Shown here in pieces: positions 60,601 through 64,000 of a DNA stretch of 64,000 bases (positions are counted from its first letter, which is position 1; each line of letters opens with the position of its first letter). The stretch comes from Halichondria panicea (taxonomy: Eukaryota; Porifera; Demospongiae; Suberitida; Halichondriidae), in contig NC_087390.1 in NCBI RefSeq assembly GCF_963675165.1, positions 5,197,250 through 5,261,249 of the forward strand, written 5' to 3'. Under the pieces are notes generated by a model, which made no database searches, was not told the DNA's origin, and worked only from the letters and a program-made list of their open reading frames with translations. The translations under genes and the position numbers were made by a program.

Positions 60601-62854
60601 TCTATTAGTTGGTTCAGGAGCAAGATCTATGAAATGTGAATCAAAATAATTGCAGTGTATAGCCATAAGAAGTTATAATACGTATTATATTCTTTTGGAG
60701 GTGATGTGATTATGTTAATAAGCAAATCACTCACAGCCATAAACGTCAATGATAGAAGGACGACTCCAGCTTGAGGATAGTCCATTCTTGTTGATGGCCT
60801 TGTACTGCACATAGACCTCCTCATCACATGCATATGACGCAAGGTCTAGGGGATCATTCAAGGTATGCTGTGGAACGATTCAATGGTATGAGAGGTGGAT
60901 AAAGATTTTCGTCAACAAAGTATACTCCAGCATTAAACATTGAATTGTCTATATGCCATGTCGGCTATATACAGATATTTCGATTCTTTAACATACTTAA
61001 TGATGAAGATTATTACAGAAACATCACATATATATACATGTGCACAGATGCTCTAAATTAACGGGTGAGTAGTGGTCACACTGACTCTCTTACCAGCCAG
61101 TAGTAGCTAACAGCACTTCTAGTCCCCGTACGAAGTACTCGAAACAAGAAGTTGGTTGCCGTGGGAATTCCAATTTGCCCACTCGTAACTTCTTGTGTGG
61201 TATTGCTGGCGCTAACTCTGTACACACTAGGACGAGGATCGTTTGGTATGGTAAGGTGTGGTGCCTCAAGGGGAGATAGGGGCAGCACTGCATTAGGGAA
61301 AGGGGGAGGGAATATAAAAAAAACACCTTGTTTCAAAGATAAGAATTCTGACTCTTGGTAAAACCAACAACGCCTAGCTTTAATTACAAGGGAATTGAAC
61401 AAAGCCATCCAATAATAATAATAGGCTAGACTGTGGGCGATATCAACATAACAATAGCCACTGTAATTAGGTTAAGAAGGTTCCCACCGTAGGATATTGC
61501 AGTACACACATAATGGCTGTGTAAACACGTTTACGCCCTAATGGCAAATTTAATAAGCTACTGTGCACAGTATGATAAACAATAAACAAAATTACATGCA
61601 TGCGATTTAAAGTGTTGAAACCAACAGCTTAACTTAAAGTATACGGAGGAATTGAATGAAATACATCCATTAATAATTATAGGCTAGACTGTGGGCGGCA
61701 TATCAGCATAACAACTGGTTCAACCTCGATCTGTGGGATATGGGATATCGTGCAAAGTACACACCTAATGACTGTGTAAACACGTTTACGCCCTAATGGC
61801 AATTTAATAAGCTACTAAGCTATACTTTGCGATTAAAATGTTGACAGTCAGGTACTTAGTAGGTCTTACTGTCAGGTTGGGGAGAGCTCCATTGCATCTC
61901 ATCCTCGTAGAGTTGACAACCAACTCGGCACATTTCTTTGTTCTGTATAAAAATTATAGCAGACATAAATTATGAAGGTGCACATTAAGACATTCAGCTG
62001 TTCATTGTCTTTTACCAGCTAAAATCACTGTACAAAATTGATCTATGCATGTACTTACACAAACTCTCAGGCACTGAGTTCCATCTTGTGTGCAGTTGAA
62101 GTGTCCTCCACAATCAAGAACACAACTATGCGACTGCCAACAGATAATTATATCCAATACTTATTAATGATTGATCACTGTGTATACATAATCTCAACAT
62201 ATGAAAACATTGGACATAATGGTTGCCAGAAAGTTAGTGATTCAGTAGCATTTGGCAGGAAGCAAATATTTATTACTCTTCTATTGAAAGGTATGCATGC
62301 AAATCGCTCTATGTGTACAACCAGCAGCAGCATTGTGTTCTCATTCCGGTAATTAGCAGTTGATAAAGCAAAAAATTCAACCCAAGAGTGCACAGAAATC
62401 AGTAATGCCCTTCAATCCAACCACAGGACAATGGGTGCATAACTGTAACTTAATAGCTTACACATAGTGAAGAGCATTGTGAGCTAGTTGTCTCCGGCAA
62501 CAGACTATAATATTCTGTGCACCCTTCTCTGCACCCTTGGATCTGATGACAGAAAACAGTAAAACTCAATTAACACCTATCTTATAGTGACTACCGGATC
62601 ATTGGGTCCCTGAGGCCTAATTGTGTGGGACACACTAAAGAGTACAGTCATAATACAGAGGAGGTGTTTATAATCATGATGGTATAATACTACGAAAATT
62701 GAATGAACTAAAACGATATAGTAGCAGTATTACAATTATAGTGAACCATGTTGTATATGCATGTAAGGTGGTTGCTCACCTTTTGATACACAGTGCAATC
62801 TTGCTCGATTACATCATCAGGAATCGCAGGCCACAATGGGTATGTGTTGTCCAG
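54611..62854 (-). CDS. Receptor tyrosine kinase with Cys-rich/FN3 ectodomain and variant HGD catalytic motif (5' end not resolved)
   Basis: Exons in transcript order: 62780-62854, 62462-62542, 62059-62133, 61870-61942, 61094-61287, 60735-60867, 60492-60626, 59741-59832, 59470-59614, 59101-59300, 58916-58993, 58434-58718, 58192-58269, 57841-57955, 57522-57667, 57152-57377, 56829-56984, 56441-56571, 55945-56209, 55722-55818, 55314-55558, 54611-55005. They stay in frame for 1,139 residues. The first four encode CxxxC units (CREGC, CSSLC, CVLDC, CLRVC, CRVGC), the next ten about four FN3-like domains, then one TM exon and the kinase. Glycine loop LGHGAFGDVYQG, MAIKVLKG, DFG and RLPMRWMALES are present, but the catalytic loop reads HGDLACRN: the HRD Arg is Gly while Asp and Asn remain. 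The kinase insert is short. The signal-peptide exon is missing, probably beyond 64000; a 20-bp exon at 63080-63099 is possible but weak. Confidence 0.82.
59938..60164. mobile_element. 227-bp MITE with 24-bp TIRs and TA target site, inside a kinase-gene intron
   Basis: The left end CCGTATAGCGCGAAATTTTC (then GAGG) is exactly inverted at the right end (GCCTCGAAAATTTCGCGCTATACGG), with TA on both sides. Internally CTTAATTTTCGTGG and its inverse form a second stem. The TA target suggests a Tc1/mariner-type non-autonomous element. It lies in the intron between exons 59741-59832 and 60492-60626. Confidence 0.8.
61389..61818 (+). repeat. Direct duplication of about 175 bp in a kinase-gene intron
   Basis: Copies at about 61389-61570 and 61646-61818 share GGAATTGAA, AGGCTAGACTGTGGGCG and GTGTAAACACGTTTACGCCC in the same order. 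They are diverged in the middle. GTAAACACGTTTAC is itself a 14-bp palindrome present in both. No coding role. Confidence 0.7.
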
Positions 62855-64000
62855 CTATAATTATAGAGAATCAATAGTCCATTCACGCAGACCATAATGC
62901 AATGTGCATGCATGTCAATGTACGGTCATTGGAAACAGGCAATTGAGATATCACAGTGCTATTATGGCTTCTATTATGATTACAAAGTTTGTGTACGCAC
63001 AGTAAATTCAATTAGGAATTGATATGCCCACAGGCAATACAAAAGAGGTGGATGTGCCTAGACTATGCAGATACAATACCTTGTTAGCAACCAACGACTC
63101 TATTACTTAAGACACAACCATAAATAGTATAGGTAGTCCCATGGAATTGTACTAGTAAGTTGTATAAATTATCAAAGGCGTATCGCTCTTGAACATTCTT
63201 AGAGAAAGTCAAAGTGTACATGCAGATTACATGAGTTCGTAAGTCATTAAGAGTTACATGGGAGCATAGTTACATTTTAACACATAATTAACGATCGAAA
63301 CTCTACACCTCACATATTCAAAATAATACCTCCATAGAGACTCACTGATTATTACCTGTGGGATCCAATTATTAAAGCCCCGCAAAAATTTTAGCTATTT
63401 ACAATTCATACTAGATTCCAATCAGATCCTGGTGGTTCTGTGTTTACAAACAAACCAGGGTGATGGATCAAACCACAAAAGTGAAGCCAGGTTATTACAT
63501 ACCCCAGAACACCTACCCTTAAAACATTCCCTAATAGTTCGTAAACACCCATGGATTGATGTAAACATGTATTGTCTATACACTGTACATATTATGTGTT
63601 CACAGCGACTGCCATTTGCCAACATGCAACTCTGATAAGGCAACTAAATGATATACTCTGCTCCTTAATTGAAATTAAAGTGTACACATCGGATATATGG
63701 AATCTACAACTGACAGTATTACCGTTCACATCTAAATACTAAACATCGAATAAAGGATAATAATGATAATACCATTCAACTATAGTCAATAAGTGGCCGT
63801 GCATATTAATTGGCTAGAGGATGAATTTTGACCTGCAAACAAAATGTACAACATGGGAAAAACAACGTGTGAATTACTAGTGAACATTTTTCACCTCTGC
63901 TAATTGAAGCACTCATCTTGAGACTACAATTGTCACTATGAGTGCCTTTCCTTTACACTAGCAGTGAAACTTGTCGTTAATAATAGCCACAAACAATGGC
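62855..64000. other. Probable 5' intron of the right-hand kinase gene
   Basis: Upstream of the first supported exon I see only one weak candidate: a 20-bp block (63080-63099) with TAATAG acceptor and AAG|GTATTG donor on the minus strand, corresponding in place to the mini-exon 2 of the paralogues. No signal-peptide exon is visible, so the gene probably begins beyond the right edge. Confidence 0.4.

Noticed and set aside
63422-63643. Cys-containing minus-strand frame as the 5' exon of the right-hand kinase
   Set aside because: No signal peptide, no CxxxC pattern and no suitable donor; composition looks random.

Overview
The window is eukaryotic, intron-rich, AT-rich DNA, most likely from a demosponge and closest in style to Amphimedon queenslandica. 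That is my inference: no marker gene fixes the species. The grounds are short GT-AG introns, receptor tyrosine kinases with fibronectin-III (FN3) ectodomains, many tyrosine-phosphorylation motifs, abundant short TIR elements and AT-palindromic spacers.

Layout. (1) 81-5033 (-): the 5' part of a Cys-rich/FN3 receptor-family gene that leaves the window on the left. (2) 6595-15691 (+): a paralogue arranged head to head with it, 20 exons, 738 residues. It has a signal peptide, CxxxC-rich exons and four FN3-like domains, then a coiled coil and a stop, with no membrane segment or kinase. (3) 17046-33380 (+): a complete 31-exon receptor tyrosine kinase of 1,729 residues with a split kinase domain and a tyrosine-rich tail. 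(4) 33962-35988 and 38534-40755 (+): tandem copies of a type II membrane protein with a cytosolic SH2-ligand-like tyrosine motif, two sushi domains and a Cys-ladder repeat. The second copy has a frameshift. (5) 42212-46155 and 47873-51897 (-): tandem copies of a secreted protein of about 1,110 residues resembling the bacterial VioB/RebD/StaD family (iminophenyl-pyruvate dimer or chromopyrrolate synthases, with a C-terminal ferritin-like domain). Each has a signal-peptide mini-exon plus one 3.3-kb exon. (6) 54611-62854 (-): a second receptor tyrosine kinase of the same family, 22 exons resolved, whose catalytic HRD motif reads HGD; its 5' end is not resolved.

How they may work together. The four Cys-rich/FN3 genes are paralogues: the same 75-bp phase-0 exon occurs in three of them, with a longer version in the fourth. 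One of them appears to be a soluble product. The two type II proteins carry YDEV/YEEI tyrosine motifs and so could be substrates or docking partners of tyrosine kinases. The VioB-like pair looks like an enzyme family of bacterial type that is now spliced and secreted in an animal genome. A joint role for these genes is only a hypothesis.

Spacers and introns contain several MITE-like elements with TIRs, a reverse-transcriptase C-terminal relic, inverted repeats around the catalytic exons of the first kinase gene, and segmental duplications that made both tandem pairs. I saw no rRNA, tRNA or CRISPR array.
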